Shown: positions 23,807 through 36,930 of the stretch, piece by piece | Numbering within the stretch: the stretch's first letter is position 1 | How the letters are laid out: every line of letters starts with the position of its first letter | Source: Eopsaltria australis | Taxonomy: Eukaryota; Chordata; Aves; Passeriformes; Petroicidae | Length of the DNA stretch: 64,000 nucleotides | Assembly (NCBI GenBank): GCA_034509425.1 | Contig: JAVTVJ010000458.1 | Coordinates: 1,364,001 to 1,428,000, forward strand | Direction of reading: 5' to 3' | Notes under the pieces: generated by a model | Seen by the model: the letters and a program-made list of their open reading frames with translations, nothing else | Database searches by the model: none | What the model was told of the DNA's origin: nothing | Translations under genes and position numbers: made by a program

Positions 23807-26800
23807 CTCCTGGAGGAGAACTGGCCCTGTAGGAGCCTTGTGTTGCTGCCCCAGCACTGGTACTCCTGCCAGAGCTGGTGGTGTGAACTGGTGGGAGGAT
23901 GGATGGGTGCAAAAACCAGAGTCAGAGCAGGGTACCTGTGAACTGCATCTCCAAACCTTCAATAATTGATCTCAGGGTTTTTCTCCTCAAGGATTTTGGC
24001 CATTCCAGCACTTGTGCATGTAAATGAGTTGTGCAGCAGCTGGGACAATATTGCATGGCATCCCCTCTCCTTGAGCTATCACATCCCCCACCATCCATCA
24101 GGTGTTTTATCAGCCCCCTCTGTTTTCTCTTGAATTTCCTTAGGCTGATCTAATATTAAATTTTACTCTTATTTTTTTACTGCATCTTTTCCATTTACTT
24201 TAATTAAATGTGTGAGCCTTGTGGATCAAGATAACTTTTATTAAAGTTAATAAATGGATGGTCCTTACAGATCTCCTTGTAGTTCCTTGTAGTTTCTCCT
24301 GGCTTCATCAAAGCCGAAGATTCTGGAGATAGAATGAGGCTGTAAGAGAGATGGTAAATCTGAATAGTGAGGAATTTAGGACATGAGTTTCAAATGCAAG
24401 CATCTAATTTTTCCTCAAAAAAAGCACAAGTACAGAGTTACCAATCAAGCTGCAGAAATACCTTTATGAAACACCTTAGTCAATCACACATCAAACATGA
24501 TTGGACAAGATAAAAATTTACTTACAAAAGCACCAAGGTTTCCACTGGAGTTTGTTGATTGTAGATGTTGAATAATTTACAAGTCTCAGCAGCGCTGCCA
24601 ATACCAGGAAGAAATGCTAATTCTTGTACAGGATTGTGCTGCTCAGTATCTTTGATTTCACTCTGCTCCCACAACAATCTCACCTTTCCAGTGACTGGAG
24701 CTCGGAGCTGGTTTTTCTGTGTGCCAGAGCTGTGTGTGATGGAAGGGCAGCATTTATCATGGAAGCTGTTTATGTTGTACAACAGCACAAGTCCAGCTCT
24801 AAAATGTGATGCACAAAGATGCATCTGCTTTATCTTCTCCCCTTTCAGTTGTTTCTCTTGCATTAAATAAACAAGAACTGGGGGGGGGGATTGTTTGAGA
24901 ATCCTTTTTTTCATTTGCACGAGGATTTCTCGCTGTTGGTGTCAATAGAAATAACAGCATTGATATTAGCTATTAAAAATAAAACTGTACAGGAATATTT
25001 TATTAATTGTTGGAGATTGGTCTTGCAGCTAAAGCTGACTAAAATCAGGTTTGTTCCCTTTTCTCAGCACCCTCCCAACAGCTCACAGTTCCTGTTCAAC
25101 AACATAAATGTTTTATAGAGGTACTTTGCACAGCACCGTTAATTCTTTGATTAATTAAGTAGCAAAATTAATGCTCATTATTAGTATAGAACTCAATTAA
25201 GATTCCTGCTGTTGCTTATAATAGTTCACCAGACTTTCTGGGATGCACACAAACTGATTGGTGTGCATATATGCATATACATATCTATGTTTATATGTAA
25301 AAGATTGTTGGTTTTATTACCCCGCTGATATTTTGTTTTTCTTTTGGCATACCTTGGCAATCTATTGTAAAAAAAAATTTAAAATTAAAGCCAACTAAGA
25401 AATGTAAACTATACAGAAATCAGTGGCGACTGCAAGGGATAAACAGGAGAAAACAGCATTTTCCACTGCTTTTGGAAGTGTCCATTCAGAAATGCAGCTC
25501 AGTAACATTAAGTCAGCCTTGCAATGAAATCCAGGGAATTCAGGCTTCTCGTTAGCATTCCAAATTCTGTCTAGACTTCATGCCACAGCCGAATTTCCTT
25601 ATGCAAATGTGCACATCCATGTTAATATTGTGCACCTGGCCTAGTTATGAGTGTGTAATTACACTGACAAAACTGAGGAGAGCTTTAAAGTCAAGAATTT
25701 GCTTAATTTCAACAACTCCTGAACCAGATTTGTGCCTTCCACAAGTGAGAGCCTTTTTCAGTTTTAATGGAGGTTTACACCTGAATAAAGGGAACTGGAC
25801 TTCCTACACACCATGCAGAACCAGTGAATAAATGTCCTTTAAGTGAACAGAAGAGTTCTGTAAGAAATATGAATGTTTACAAACTTAAGTTTGCATCTAA
25901 ATTGAAGTTTTTCCCTTTGAATGTGTGGCACTGAATATTTGTCAGGCCTTTATTGTGGATGACACCACAGTGCCCAGGACTGAGCAGGCTGAGAGCCCTC
26001 TGCCAGCTACTAAAATCAGCAGAAGTCCCATTTATCAGGCTATTTAGCTGTACTTGAGCCTAATGCCAGCCTGATTTCAGTTTTTCAATCCAGAGAGTGT
26101 GAAAATAATTTAAAATTAATTTCCAGCTCTTTCAGGCAGAACCCAATATTGCAGTGCAGGTCCCCACAATAGAAAAAAAAAAAAACCTGTTTAAGTCCAA
26201 TTTAAGATCTTACAAATGACTTGTTGATGGATGAAATATTTTCTGGTAATGGTGTCTGGGCAGTCCAACTTCCTGGTTTAATAAGTGGTACTGACCCTAA
26301 GCACTTTAAAGTTTGAAAAAATTAATGAAAAATAAGGTTAGAAACCCTGATAAAGAAAGTTTTAAGCCCATTTCAGTAAAATAGGCCTGCTTGAATAAAA
26401 AAATTTTAAAATGCTGTACAAATAGCAGAAGATATGGCAAATTTTCACAAGATCCTATCTACAGAGTGATAAGGTTTAGGAGATTGCCCTGCTGCAACAA
26501 ATATTCAAAATGTCCAAGTTTCTCAGCAGTTTGCTGCAAAACAGCTAATAGCAATTATATAATTTAGATTATATAAATGCTGTAAATTTGGGGAGCATGG
26601 CACAGATCCAGAGTTCTATTTCCATCTAAGCTAAACAGGTTACAATGTAAGTATTTCCTTGAATTCCCCTGCAATTGTTCCATTTTTCCTTCACTCCTTT
26701 AAATAGTGGATTTTTTAGGACATGAAGATTAACAGGAGTTAATTAACTCTGACTACAAGAGTGGTGCCTTTCTCTCACATAACCAATGCCATGAGACCTG

Positions 26801-26905
26801 AAACCAAAAAAGAAACTTCTCTCAAGGAACAGAGACAGATTTCAAAGGGAAATGCATTTTTAAAGTTTAACTTTCAGAGTAGAATGTTTTGTTCTGTTGA
26901 GGAGC

Positions 26906-26945
26906 TTTAAACAGTCCAGAATTTGGAATTTTAAACAGTCCAGAA
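26906..26945. repeat. 16-bp direct repeat next to a CR1 copy
   Basis: TTTAAACAGTCCAGAA occurs exactly at 26906-26921 and again at 26930-26945, a 24-base period. The pair lies just upstream of a truncated CR1. It may be a plain tandem duplication; a target duplication is unlikely because both copies lie on the same side of the element. Confidence 0.8.
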
Positions 26946-26984
26946 AGGTTTGTTCTCATGGCACTGCAGCCTGGAGTGGCTGGA

Positions 26985-27412
26985 GATGGGGGGTGTGCAA
27001 ACCGCGGGGAGTTCAACAAGGTCCTGCTCTGGAGCCAGCCTGGGACACCTGGGGGTGCTCACCTGGAGGAGAGAAGGCTCCAGGGAGACCTCAGAGCTCC
27101 TTCCAGTGCCTAAAGGTGCTCCAGGAGAGCTGGAGAGGGACTGGGGACAAGGGATGGAGGGACAGGACTCAGGGAATGGCTTCAAAGTGTCAAGTTGAGA
27201 TTAAATATCAGGCAGGAATTGTTCCCTGTGAGGGTGGGCAGGCCCTGGCACAGGGTGCCCAGAGAAGCTGTGGCTGCCCCTGGATCCCTGGCAGTGCCCA
27301 AGGCCAGGCTGGACCACCCTGGGACAGTGGAAGATGTCCCTGCCATGGCAGGGGGTGGAATGAGAGGATTTTTAAGGTCCCTTCTAACCCAAACCATTCC
27401 ATGATTCTAAAT
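26985..27412 (+). mobile_element. CR1 LINE, 5'-truncated, best-preserved copy
   Basis: This is a plus-strand CR1 3' end. The region ttcaacaagg...gtcctgc resembles the C-terminal part of the CR1 reverse-transcriptase ORF with an internal deletion. It is followed by the characteristic 3' tail (ctccagggagacctcagagc, cctggcacagggtgcccaga, gtggaagatgtccctgccat) and ends in ccattccatgattct, the CR1 terminal repeat. A 207-codon open frame (26897-27520) runs through it but is not the element's own protein; it is an incidental frame. The high match to the familiar consensus and the intact 3' end suggest a younger copy than the one at 2.2 kb. The exact 5' edge between 26950 and 27040 is uncertain. Confidence 0.92.
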
Positions 27413-28741
27413 GGTAAAAGACAAACTGTTGTTAGATTCCAACATGGGATTTTCCCCAAGTGCTTCTGGAATTTCTCTCGGTTTGTTTTGTGTTTTACCA
27501 GTGCCATTACAGTGAGATGAGTACAAACCCTCCAAAATCAACACAGGAACCTGTGGAGGAGGAGGGAAATGATTTTCATTCAGGTCCTTTCTGCACGCAG
27601 ATGTGAGCGTGAGAGAGGTGACTGAAAGGTAACTCTGTTTACTGTAGCTTTATTTTAATCCTCTGGGAATTCATTAGCATCGCTCTCAAATGCCACTGTT
27701 CAAATCCTGCTCGGAGAGAGCAAATAAGAAAGGCAACAGAAATTATTTAGAAGATGTTTTATGCAAATGCAGCTAAAGAGATGCTGCTCTGTTCTGGGTT
27801 TCCCTGCAGTAAAGATGTATTATGTGGGATCCCCTCTCGAAAAATCATTTATCAGGATGACAGGTGAATAATGAATGCAATTCGCTAATATTGCACCATG
27901 GCCTCACCGGGGATTGGAACGAACAGGAAGGAACAAAACTGTCCTGGAGTTGTTTAGGGAAGGGCTTGGGTGAATTGCAGCTTTTTGTCTCCCTGTAAAC
28001 TCCAGTTCAGCGAGGTAATGAGGATGGCTGGTGCTGTTAATAAAGGAAACAAAGGCCAACACTTCAGCTCCTCGATTGCCCCGATAAGATGGTCATGCCT
28101 AAGTTTTCTGTGTTTGCAGGAAACCACCAGGAGAGCTCAGGGATTTATCTATCCTGAATGCTGGATAGAAAATCTAGATACAATGCTGAAAATGCTTTTT
28201 CAGCTGAAAAACACTGTTTGCATTAATCCCTTATCGCCCTTTGAAAGTTTCACTTTTAAAGCTGAAATTCCTAATGACATAATTAATTGTTTGCTGTATA
28301 TATTGCTCAGGTAGATATGCACATTTCATCTGCACTCAGAGCAAAGAACTCAGGTAAGATGTGTCTGTCTGTTAACTGAATACCACTGAAAATCTGGTTT
28401 ACTCCAGAGTAATATGAAGGCAATTAATGCTTTGGTACTCCCAGAAGTTTACTTTCTCTTGCTCTTTGTGCTGGTCTGCAATATTCACCTGCAGGTGTAA
28501 ATGTCTGTGTGTGGGAGCTGTGTTGGGATGTGCTCACCTGAATGAGAGATCTCCTACAGTGCTTAATCCTTGGGCTTTATAACCCTCATGTCTGTTGGGT
28601 TCCACTGTGTGTGTTACAGAAAAGCAAGCCTGGAATGCCCAGAGGGAGCCTCTTCCCTAAGCCCAGAGGTGCCCAGGAAGCACATCCAGGTCACCAGGGA
28701 TGGACATGGGAAAGAGGATCATGGGTTTGTGGCCTTCTGCA
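27413..28741. other. Non-coding interval, candidate regulatory block
   Basis: Unique sequence between a CR1 copy and a solo LTR. The part at 27590-27910 is repeat-free, has an octamer ATGCAAAT with flanking TTATTTAG and CATTAGCATCG words, and reads like a conserved non-coding element. No gene is seen. Confidence 0.45.
27590..27910. promoter_or_regulatory. Candidate conserved non-coding element
   Basis: The block contains an exact octamer (ATGCAAAT near 27762), several ATTA/TAAT cores (cattagcat, gaataatgaatgcaatt, gctaatattgc) and has no repeat or coding character. It is a candidate enhancer by texture only; conservation and activity are untested. Confidence 0.2.
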
Positions 28742-28746
28742 CCCAT
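28742..28746. repeat. Target-site duplication CCCAT (left)
   Basis: CCCAT immediately precedes the TGTG start of the LTR and is repeated exactly at 29040-29044 after the terminal CA. A five-base duplication fits ERVL-type integrases better than gammaretroviral (4 bp) or alpharetroviral (6 bp) ones. Confidence 0.85.
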
Positions 28747-29039
28747 TGTGTGAGAGGATTGTAGGGTGTGACCTTATAGGGGATTGTTTATCTTTTCTGT
28801 TTATGGGATGGCACATCCTGGGTGTGGGATAGTAGCAAGGGAATTTTCACTGCATGGTAGTGGGCAGTGGCCATAAGGGAGTAGCCATGGCAGTAGCCAC
28901 AGTAGGAGTCATAGGAGCAGTCTTAGCAGCAGTCCCAGAGTGATCTGTAGCAGTCTGAGTCTCTGTCTGTATAATAAAGAACTCTGTACAACATCACAGT
29001 CTCGTCAGAGAAGTCCTTGACCCTGCGTTGAATACTGCA
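28747..29039 (+). mobile_element. Solo LTR of an endogenous retrovirus, 293 bp
   Basis: The element starts TGTGTGAGAGG and ends AATACTGCA, giving the canonical TG...CA termini, with CCCAT duplicated on both sides. An AATAAA polyadenylation signal lies at 28973-28978, about 60 bases from the 3' end, and is preceded by TATAATAA. The region 28861-28945 is built of imperfect CAGT/GTAGCC/GGAG repeats, probably U3 sequence. No primer-binding site, gag, pol or env sequence flanks it, so this is a solo LTR left by recombination between two LTRs. Orientation is plus, from the polyadenylation signal position. The family name is not recognised with certainty. Confidence 0.88.
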
Positions 29040-29044
29040 CCCAT
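29040..29044. repeat. Target-site duplication CCCAT (right)
   Basis: Exact partner of 28742-28746; together they define the insertion boundaries. Confidence 0.85.
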
Positions 29045-32000
29045 GAAATTCAGGGCTTCCAGAACATCACTGGGTCTGCTCTGAAACCTAAACCCTTTAA
29101 TAATGGTAACTGATAAACCCTACTGGCTTCATCCATTGCCACAGCACCAAGCAAGACTCCTGTAAGTTACAGATGGTCACCAAACTGACAATGCGTTTGC
29201 TGGAGCGTGAATTTCCAAGCCAGTGAAACTCTGCTGCCCCTGTGCTCAGGAGCCCCTGGGATAACACAGCGTGACACCGAGCTCGGCTGTGCAGGATGCT
29301 CACAGCATATGTTGGGTCCTGCTTTCACACGGAGCTGAGGGGAATTGAGAGAGAAAACATCCTGATCTTAGCAAAAGATCCCTTTGGTACAACCAAAGCC
29401 TCTCCTCAGTGCCTGTGGGGTGGTCTGGAGATGCCATTGAGGTCTCTGGTACATGTGAAACACCACAATTCTGGAGGTTCTGCAGCTCTCACACACCTCC
29501 CTGTGACCACAGCCCAGGACTGAGACCAGGCCTCTTCTTCCTGATTGTAAATGCTGCAGTTCTGCTCTAAATAATGAAATTCCAGGCATCTGACATGCTG
29601 CTTTAAATTTCACAAGCATGTGCTCACCCTACAAATGTAAATTCACATTTACATCGTGCATATGGAACCGAGAGATTCTCAGTGGGCTGGAAATGAGAAC
29701 ATATGGCTCCTAAAGCCAGGGCAGGTAAGGGAATGTTTGAGTTCTTAACATTAAAATATCCTGCAAGTCCATTCATATAATCAACATATAAACCAGGAAA
29801 TCAGAAGTGTACCCACTCTCATATATTTATATAAATACACATGCACACAGCAGTGGTGCTGCTTTAATATTAATGTGAACACACGTTGCAGAGTTTGGCA
29901 TTCTGATGTTTATTTTTGTTATTCCTCTAGAACACGGCTTAGGACTTGGACTCTGCTGAAAATTCAGTGCTTAACCATCTGGTTTTAATTGCCTTGCTTT
30001 TTAATAGGTATCACTAGGTTATTTTTCCAGCCCTTATTTTCTTACACATGTTCTTTGGTGTCAGGGCTGAGGTGTGAGGATAGAAAGGGAATGAATCAGG
30101 TGCCTGAATGCAGCTGCAAATAGAATACAAGAAAATTAAGAAAAGCTGCCCAGTTCTGTACCTTATGATAACCTGTGATTCTTTAGAGTGACAAACTAAC
30201 TCAAAGATCATTTTTTTCCTAAAACTGAGAAGAAACATTTTAAATTTGAGTCCAACCTTCCATTGCCTCAAAACTATCTGGGCCAAAATCACTGAACAAT
30301 TTCTGAGATTGTTCAGAAATGAAGCTTTCTGAAAGCTCCTTTTTGTTTTAGACACAGCATTATGAGTAAAAGAGGTTTCTCTTTCCCTGGGAGATGAGCA
30401 GTAACAGCTCTCACCACGATGTGGGAGACCCAAGCCCAGTTCTCAGGAGGACAGAGACTCATTGTCTGTCAAAATCCTTGTCCAGATCCCCTCTCTGAAC
30501 CTGCTGTAGAGTGGATTTTTAGATGTGTATTTCACTACTCAGTTAAAGAAGTCGTGAGTAATTTCAAATGGATTTCTCTGAATTTTTAGAGCTGGAGCCA
30601 GCAAATATATTTGTATAAAATATTTATGTAATCTCCAAGCCAGAGAGGGAATAAGTCACTAACTTGGTAACTCACCTAGGAAAATGGGGCAGGAGCTATC
30701 AGTCTCTTCTCCAAGCCTGAAAGATTCATGCAGGGTGGAATAACTCAGAATAAGATAATAAGGAAAGCATGCACCAATAGCCCACCCAGGGCAGAGTGTC
30801 CAGAAATAGAAAATGTGAGCTCAGGGCAGTGCAGGAAGAGTCTGCTCACCCTCACTGTCTGTGGAACCACCCTGCGGGTGAGGGGACAGAAAATCCCTGC
30901 CAGAAATTCCACTTTCCTCAATCTATTCCTGGATTTTCTTTTCAAACAGGTGCTCAAAAGCTGCTTTTTCATTTAGGTTCTGATGGAAAGTTTGAATTTA
31001 CCTAATTTCTTTCCATTTAAAGTCCTCCTTTGACCAGACTTTTTTTCCTTATTTGACTTTATCTGAACATTTGTTGCCCCTCTGGTTTCTGTGAAACATG
31101 AGCATAAAATCAGTTTACCCTTTGGAAAGAATGGCCTCGAGCTCACCTATTTTTAGGACAGCAAGTGAAGGCTGCAAATTTGGATGGGTATTGTCCTGAT
31201 TAACAAAGATTTTATGTTCTTTGTGCCTCGTGGTTTTAAAAAGAAAATTTTTAGGGAGATGGAAGAAGAATGGAAGCTTTTTCTTGTGTTCAGCAATAGT
31301 GTGGTGGAAGGCAGTAGAACTCCCTGCCTCCTGATTTCCAGTCACCACTCAGAATAGAGAAAAGAAGAGAAAACCAATTAAAATGATGGGGATTTTCTGA
31401 TTCTTGAATTGCTTTTTAATTGTTTCTTAACAATAAATAATGAATAAGTGGCAACAACGAGATACACCTTGTGCTGGAATGAGCATGGCATAACTCTGAG
31501 ACTTCAGAGTCCAGGAAAAGGTGAAGCTCCAGTCTCTCTGGAATTCCAGGCCTCTGGATCATCTGGCAGAATGAGCTCTAGGAGAAGCACAGCTGGGTCT
31601 TTTTCTCTCAGGAGAATCCCATGAAATACCCTGGTGTCAGACTCAGCTGGCTGAAAAAGCTGCGTGCCCAGAGTTGTCTCCCAGTTGCCTGCAAAATGCC
31701 TTTTTTCATCTGCCTTGCACTAACTGGAATTAGTGCAGCATTTCGGATTGATTAATAAGTATTTTAATAATATTCAGGGCAAGCATCAGAAGTACAGAGA
31801 TGTCAGGAAAATTGCTGTGAGTTTTCAGCTTCCCAGAGGAAAGGAGCTCAAGCTCTGGCTGGATTCTCCCCTTGCATCTCATAAGAAAACACTCATTTTT
31901 GGGGAATTTTGACATTTTTGCTATCTCCTCAAAAAGCAGTCTTTTGGTTTCATTTAGAAACCGTATTCATGATTTTTCATCTTTCGTTACATTATTTTTG

Positions 32001-35000
32001 TTTACATCAGAAAAGACACCTAATTGTTTATTGAACCATGAAGCTCACCTTTTCTTTTACTTCCCCCAGTCATGTGATGAAGCTGTGAAGGATTTTATCC
32101 TGTATTATTTGATATTATCTGGCAAAGCATGAGTTGTAGTAGACTCTCTCATTGAAATTAGCTGGTATTTTACTTTATGGAAACATGAACACTTTGAATC
32201 AAACTCATCATGAAAATACATCAGGCATGAACTGAGCTTTTCAAACCCTTCCAGGGCTTTTAAGGAAATATGTAAAACAACTTTGTCCTAAACTGAACTT
32301 AGTTTAATGTGCTTTTTCCTCTGAGAACTCCATTTTTATGGAATATAACTGGATGTAACCTTTTGTTGAAATAGAATAATGCTGGGAAATACCTGGGAAC
32401 ACATCTCACTGCAGTCCTATCAACCAGGAATATATCTGAGTATTTTCTACATTAACAAACACGAGGTTTTTGGTGAGAATCTGTGGTTAAACATCCTGAC
32501 ATTCACTCTGGAAATATTTGTCTAGTGTATTCATTCCCAGAGAATATTATCACCACTTTGAAACACTGGAGATTCAGCTGTGGTTATTCTCTAGCCCAGT
32601 TCCAGGATTGCTGTGTCAGTGCCATTTTATCTCGTGATGAAACTGTTCTATTCAATCTGCAGATTCCCTCTTCCTTCCCAGTTCCTTCCCTTTCAAATAT
32701 TATTTTTTCTCATATTGCTCAGACTGCTACCAGTTTTCTGTGTGTACCTAATTGTACAAAATGCTCCCCGTAATGCAGGTCCCAAAGCTTCCAAAAATTT
32801 CCATGACAGGCTCCACAGTCTTTCTCCAGTTGTTTCTCTCTCAAACGAACGCAAATTTTACCAAATATTTTTGACTAAGAGTTACAAAATCTGATTAATA
32901 CATCCAAACCCTGTAACTGTTTATATATTTTAACCTCGTTATTTCAACAAAAATAGGTTTGAGTGATTATGTTTTGGTTGGTTGGGTGGGTTTTGGTGTT
33001 TTTGTGGTACCTGTGTGTGTTTCTTCAACCATCCCTCGGGTTTTAGTCCACAGACGAATATCACAAGGGTGTTAACAGCCTTTATATCAGATTCCTACAG
33101 GTTTGGTGAACAGCAGCTGGGTAGAAAAGAGAGATCCTGTTTTTCCTGTAGGTTACAGAAATTTGTGATTTCAACCAGAAGATCTTCACAGGACAGAGCT
33201 GACAGAGCCCCAGCCCTCACTCTGTGCTGCTCTTGTGCAGGAAAGGTTTATTTGGAACCCATCAGAGATCAAAAAACCCCACCAGCCAAGAGCCTGGGTG
33301 AGAGCAGGGTCCCTGTGGGTCCACAGAGTGTAGAACAACCTGGCACTGAGCTGTTTTTGCCTTCTTTAATGCAATTTCCATCCCCAGCAATCAAAGCATG
33401 CATTAGAGTCATTATCAGTTCTGTTGCTTCTCTTGTAGCTGATTTTCCAATCGTCAGAACAACGCCTTTTGTTCTATAATAAATTAATTGGCTTTGAATC
33501 TTCCATCATTGGCAGATGGATCTCTTTGTTTAAATATAAATATGAAGATGCTGATTTATCTGGATTCCTGAACACTGATTGTATGATAATTGTATCTCCT
33601 TGTGAGTAATTGAATTATTTTCATGTTATGTTAATCTCATTTCCCTTAAAGCCTGCCTGAAAATCAGACTGACTTATTTACATGTATAGGTGAATACTAA
33701 TCCAGAAGGATCTATTTTTAGGCTGCAAAAACTGTTTGCAAAGTTCTCCTTTTATGATTGGTGGTGCTGGTGAAAGCACTGTGAATGCAGCTGCAGGAAG
33801 GAACACTTTCCCAAAACAACAGCTCCTGCTGGTTGTGCTGCTGTAATTCTACAGTGCTGAGATCTTGTAAAAAAATAAATAAAAAAACAGGAAAGGACTA
33901 AGAATGAGGATTAGGCCCACATTATAGATTTAAACATATTGTATAAAATATGTGCTTGAAGTTTCTGCTTATCTAAGAGGGTTTTTAATAATCAATAGCT
34001 TTTGCTGTGCTATCTATTTATTGCATCCAAGTTATGGAACATGTTGCAGGAATTCTCCATCAATTTCACAAGCAAAATCCTGTAATGGAAAAAAAGGAAA
34101 CACATTTCATGCTTGTAGCTGAAATTTTATTATTAGCTGAATTGAAGTCTCAACACTCTAAAAATATCATTCATTGTGTTTTGATGATACTAATTGTGCC
34201 AGTTGTGTACAGTTAAAATAAACAAACACAAACATTCCAGTACCTCCCACTTTACCTCCAGGTCCTGAGGTTGACAGCTTCACTTGTGGCACGAGCACAG
34301 GGTACAGAAAATTAAAAATATTCTGTGACCTTTGCTGGGACAATTGGGATATTGATACTTTCTCCTCTCTTATGGTAAATTCTTCATTGGTTCATTTTTA
34401 ATATAGTTATTAAACTGCTCTGTAATTTGCTGTTTCTTCTTTAGTGTGGAATTCCACTTTACATCCAAATTTACTGCACATGGTTTGGGTTTCACGCATT
34501 GGACTCTTTCTGTTTTCCTCTCTCTTATTCCTAAAATTTGCTACAGGGCTACACTGGCAAAACAAATTCCAGAATTTAAAACCTCTACGTGTTTTTCATT
34601 TTTCATCTGGAAAAAGACCATCTGAGTACAAACTCCTTTTGTACCAGCTATGTAAAATTGATATGTTTTGACCAGAAAAAAGAATGACCTTTCTCCAGCT
34701 GGAATATCAGCAAACATGAATTTGTTATATTGCTGAACATCAGCAGTGTTTATCACATTTGCTACTCCATGCTGTACAAAAACATTTGTATGAAAAGTGG
34801 AAATACATTGATGATTAATGCTTATACTTGATCCTATTAAGTGAAATCCATAGAATTTAACATAATTTTGAGGCCAGAAGAAGCCCACAGGAGTCTGGCT
34901 GGTGGGAAGTGAGCTCCAAGCTCAGAGTGTTGGGTAGCAGTAAAATCTTTGAGAGAAGGACGTGTGTTGGCATGGCAACACTGCTTAACTCATATTTGTC

Positions 35001-36924
35001 AAGGCCGCTGTAATTACTTAGCTGAAGCCACAGGTCACAGGAAGAATGTTATCAGAACTAAAATTGTTCCATCTTGTCCTCAACTTCCAGGCCAGAGGTT
35101 TTCAGATAAATCAAGACGTGCAGTTTGACTGGAGGAACTCGCTCTGTCTCGCCTTGGCCTCAGCAAAACCTCATCTAAGCACCCTTTTGATCTCGTGTGT
35201 TCTGGATGCGAATTGCAGATTATTTTGGTGAAAGCATCTTCCTCTTGTTTACAGGATGAGATGTCTGGATATGAAAAGTGAAAAGTGGATTGTTTGCTTG
35301 TTTGAGGTGTCACTTCTGAAGGTGTTTCAGAAATCACTACTCAATATCCGAGACCAGCCCCGTAGACAGGGGGGATTAGAACATAAATCAGTTTATCAAC
35401 ATCAAAAAGGGTTTTAGGAGGGATCACTCAGTACAGAGCACTGCATTTCCCTGAGTTTATACAGAAATTTGGAAGGAATTCCTGTCCATTTGGGGGCTGA
35501 AAGGATTTGATGTAAAACTGGAAGGTGAGCAGAACCTGGATTGCTGCAAGGCTTGTGTTCAATCATGGTTTAACTCATCCTAAAACCAAGAGTTGTGGTC
35601 TCCCCTCGTCACTGTAACATCTAAAAATTGTTCTTGTCAGCACAGAGGTTTGATTTTGTTGATCAAAGTTGAAATTATCTGATAACATTGAAGACAGTTC
35701 ATTGCAGACAAAGGTTGTGAATTTGCTCTCGCAGTTGTCATGTTTCTCAGCAGGAGAATTCAGGGGTTCTTAATATTTCTGCCTCTCCAGATCCATTTAA
35801 CTTGCTTACAAATATGAAGCAGTAAAGCTTCATAGATTAAACAGTGATAATTAATTAAAATTCTACTTAAAACAATTAAAATCCTAGTTGACATTTATAT
35901 TTAATTTTTAATTTTTTTTCTTTGATTTCCTAGAGCTGTGTACACCGTGTTGTAAAATTTCCCATTTGGAATTTCACATGTGTGTTACAACACCCACTGC
36001 TCCTGAAAAATGGCTTGTAAAAGAAAGGCATTATGGATTTTGATGGTATTTAAGCTTTATTTCTATTTTCCTCTTGGATTTATAAGGTGCTTCTCCTATT
36101 GATCCATACCATTAATGCCAGGATATGCTACATTTATTTTCTGAGACTGATGGAGCTGAGTGTGGTTTGTTGGCTTTGACTGGGATGGGCAGAAGGAGAA
36201 AAGTCTTTGAGCAGAAGGAACAGATCCTTTCAATGAAAAATTCCCAGGGAATATTTCTCTTATAGGATAGATTCCAGATACTACTTTGAGTTTATTGATA
36301 AAGATAGAGCCCAGAGGGAAAATTTAATTTTGTTTTACATGAATGGATTCTCAGTTGGTAGAAAGAGGCCCAACTCCTTCCATTTCAATGGACTTACAGC
36401 ACTTCACAGTGTCAATGTGGGGGAAAAATACCACATTCATCAATCTTCCAGGTAAATAATCCAGTCATTTATCTGAGTAGCATTCTTAAAATAAAAATGT
36501 AGAAATGTTCTTGCTGGAGCAGAAAAACAGAATAGCAAGGTTGTCTGAGTTCACACCTTGCTAAGGCTACTAATTGAAAGCAAAAAATCAAAACAATTTA
36601 CAAGAAAGCAAAAGCAATTAGCAAAAGAATATAACAACAGTGAAGTTTATCACTTGGAAATGATCTTATTTGCTTCTCAGAAATCTTCATGAATGAGATT
36701 TCCTTGGAGGTGTTCCTTTTGTAATTGACTCGTGGAGTTATCTGTCAGTGTTTGGTGGAACTATTTCATTTTGCTCAATTTGCTTAAAATGAGGGATTTT
36801 GGCGTTTTGTGTGCTGTGTTCCGGCTGGAGCCTGCAGGGGATGGGGACAGTCTGGGGACACCTGGCTGGAGCAAGGACTTCATCCCACTGCATCAAAATC
36901 AGACCTGGAACAGTTAATGAGACA
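29045..36924. other. Non-coding interval, no gene seen
   Basis: Almost 8 kb of unique AT-rich sequence between two solo LTRs. The only open frame that gave pause is a 115-codon minus frame at 34541-34888, unusual for such AT-rich DNA, but no family is recognised. Short A-rich runs occur at 33869-33886. No repeat family or RNA gene is seen. Confidence 0.55.
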
Positions 36925-36930
36925 AATGGG
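36925..36930. repeat. Target-site duplication AATGGG (left)
   Basis: AATGGG directly precedes the TGTC end of the LTR and recurs exactly at 37264-37269. A six-base duplication is the known signature of alpharetrovirus/ERVK-type integration. Confidence 0.88.

Larger units (their letters stand above)
20232..26905. other. Non-coding interval, no gene seen
   Basis: Unique sequence interrupted by AT-rich tracts and small duplications that are listed separately. A perfect 10-bp-arm palindrome with a single central base lies at 23508-23528. An uninterrupted G run (about ten G) is at 24881-24889, and A homopolymers are near 25369 and 26174. No gene or repeat family is recognised. Confidence 0.55.

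Noticed and set aside
26897..27520. 207-codon plus-strand open frame, one of the longest in the window
   Set aside because: It runs through a CR1 3' tail in a frame that does not encode the element's protein, and overlapping minus frames are also open. It is a by-product of GC-rich repeat sequence.
27700..27720. gttcaaatcctgctc, resembling a tRNA B box
   Set aside because: No matching acceptor stem, T stem or A box lies at the required distance upstream.
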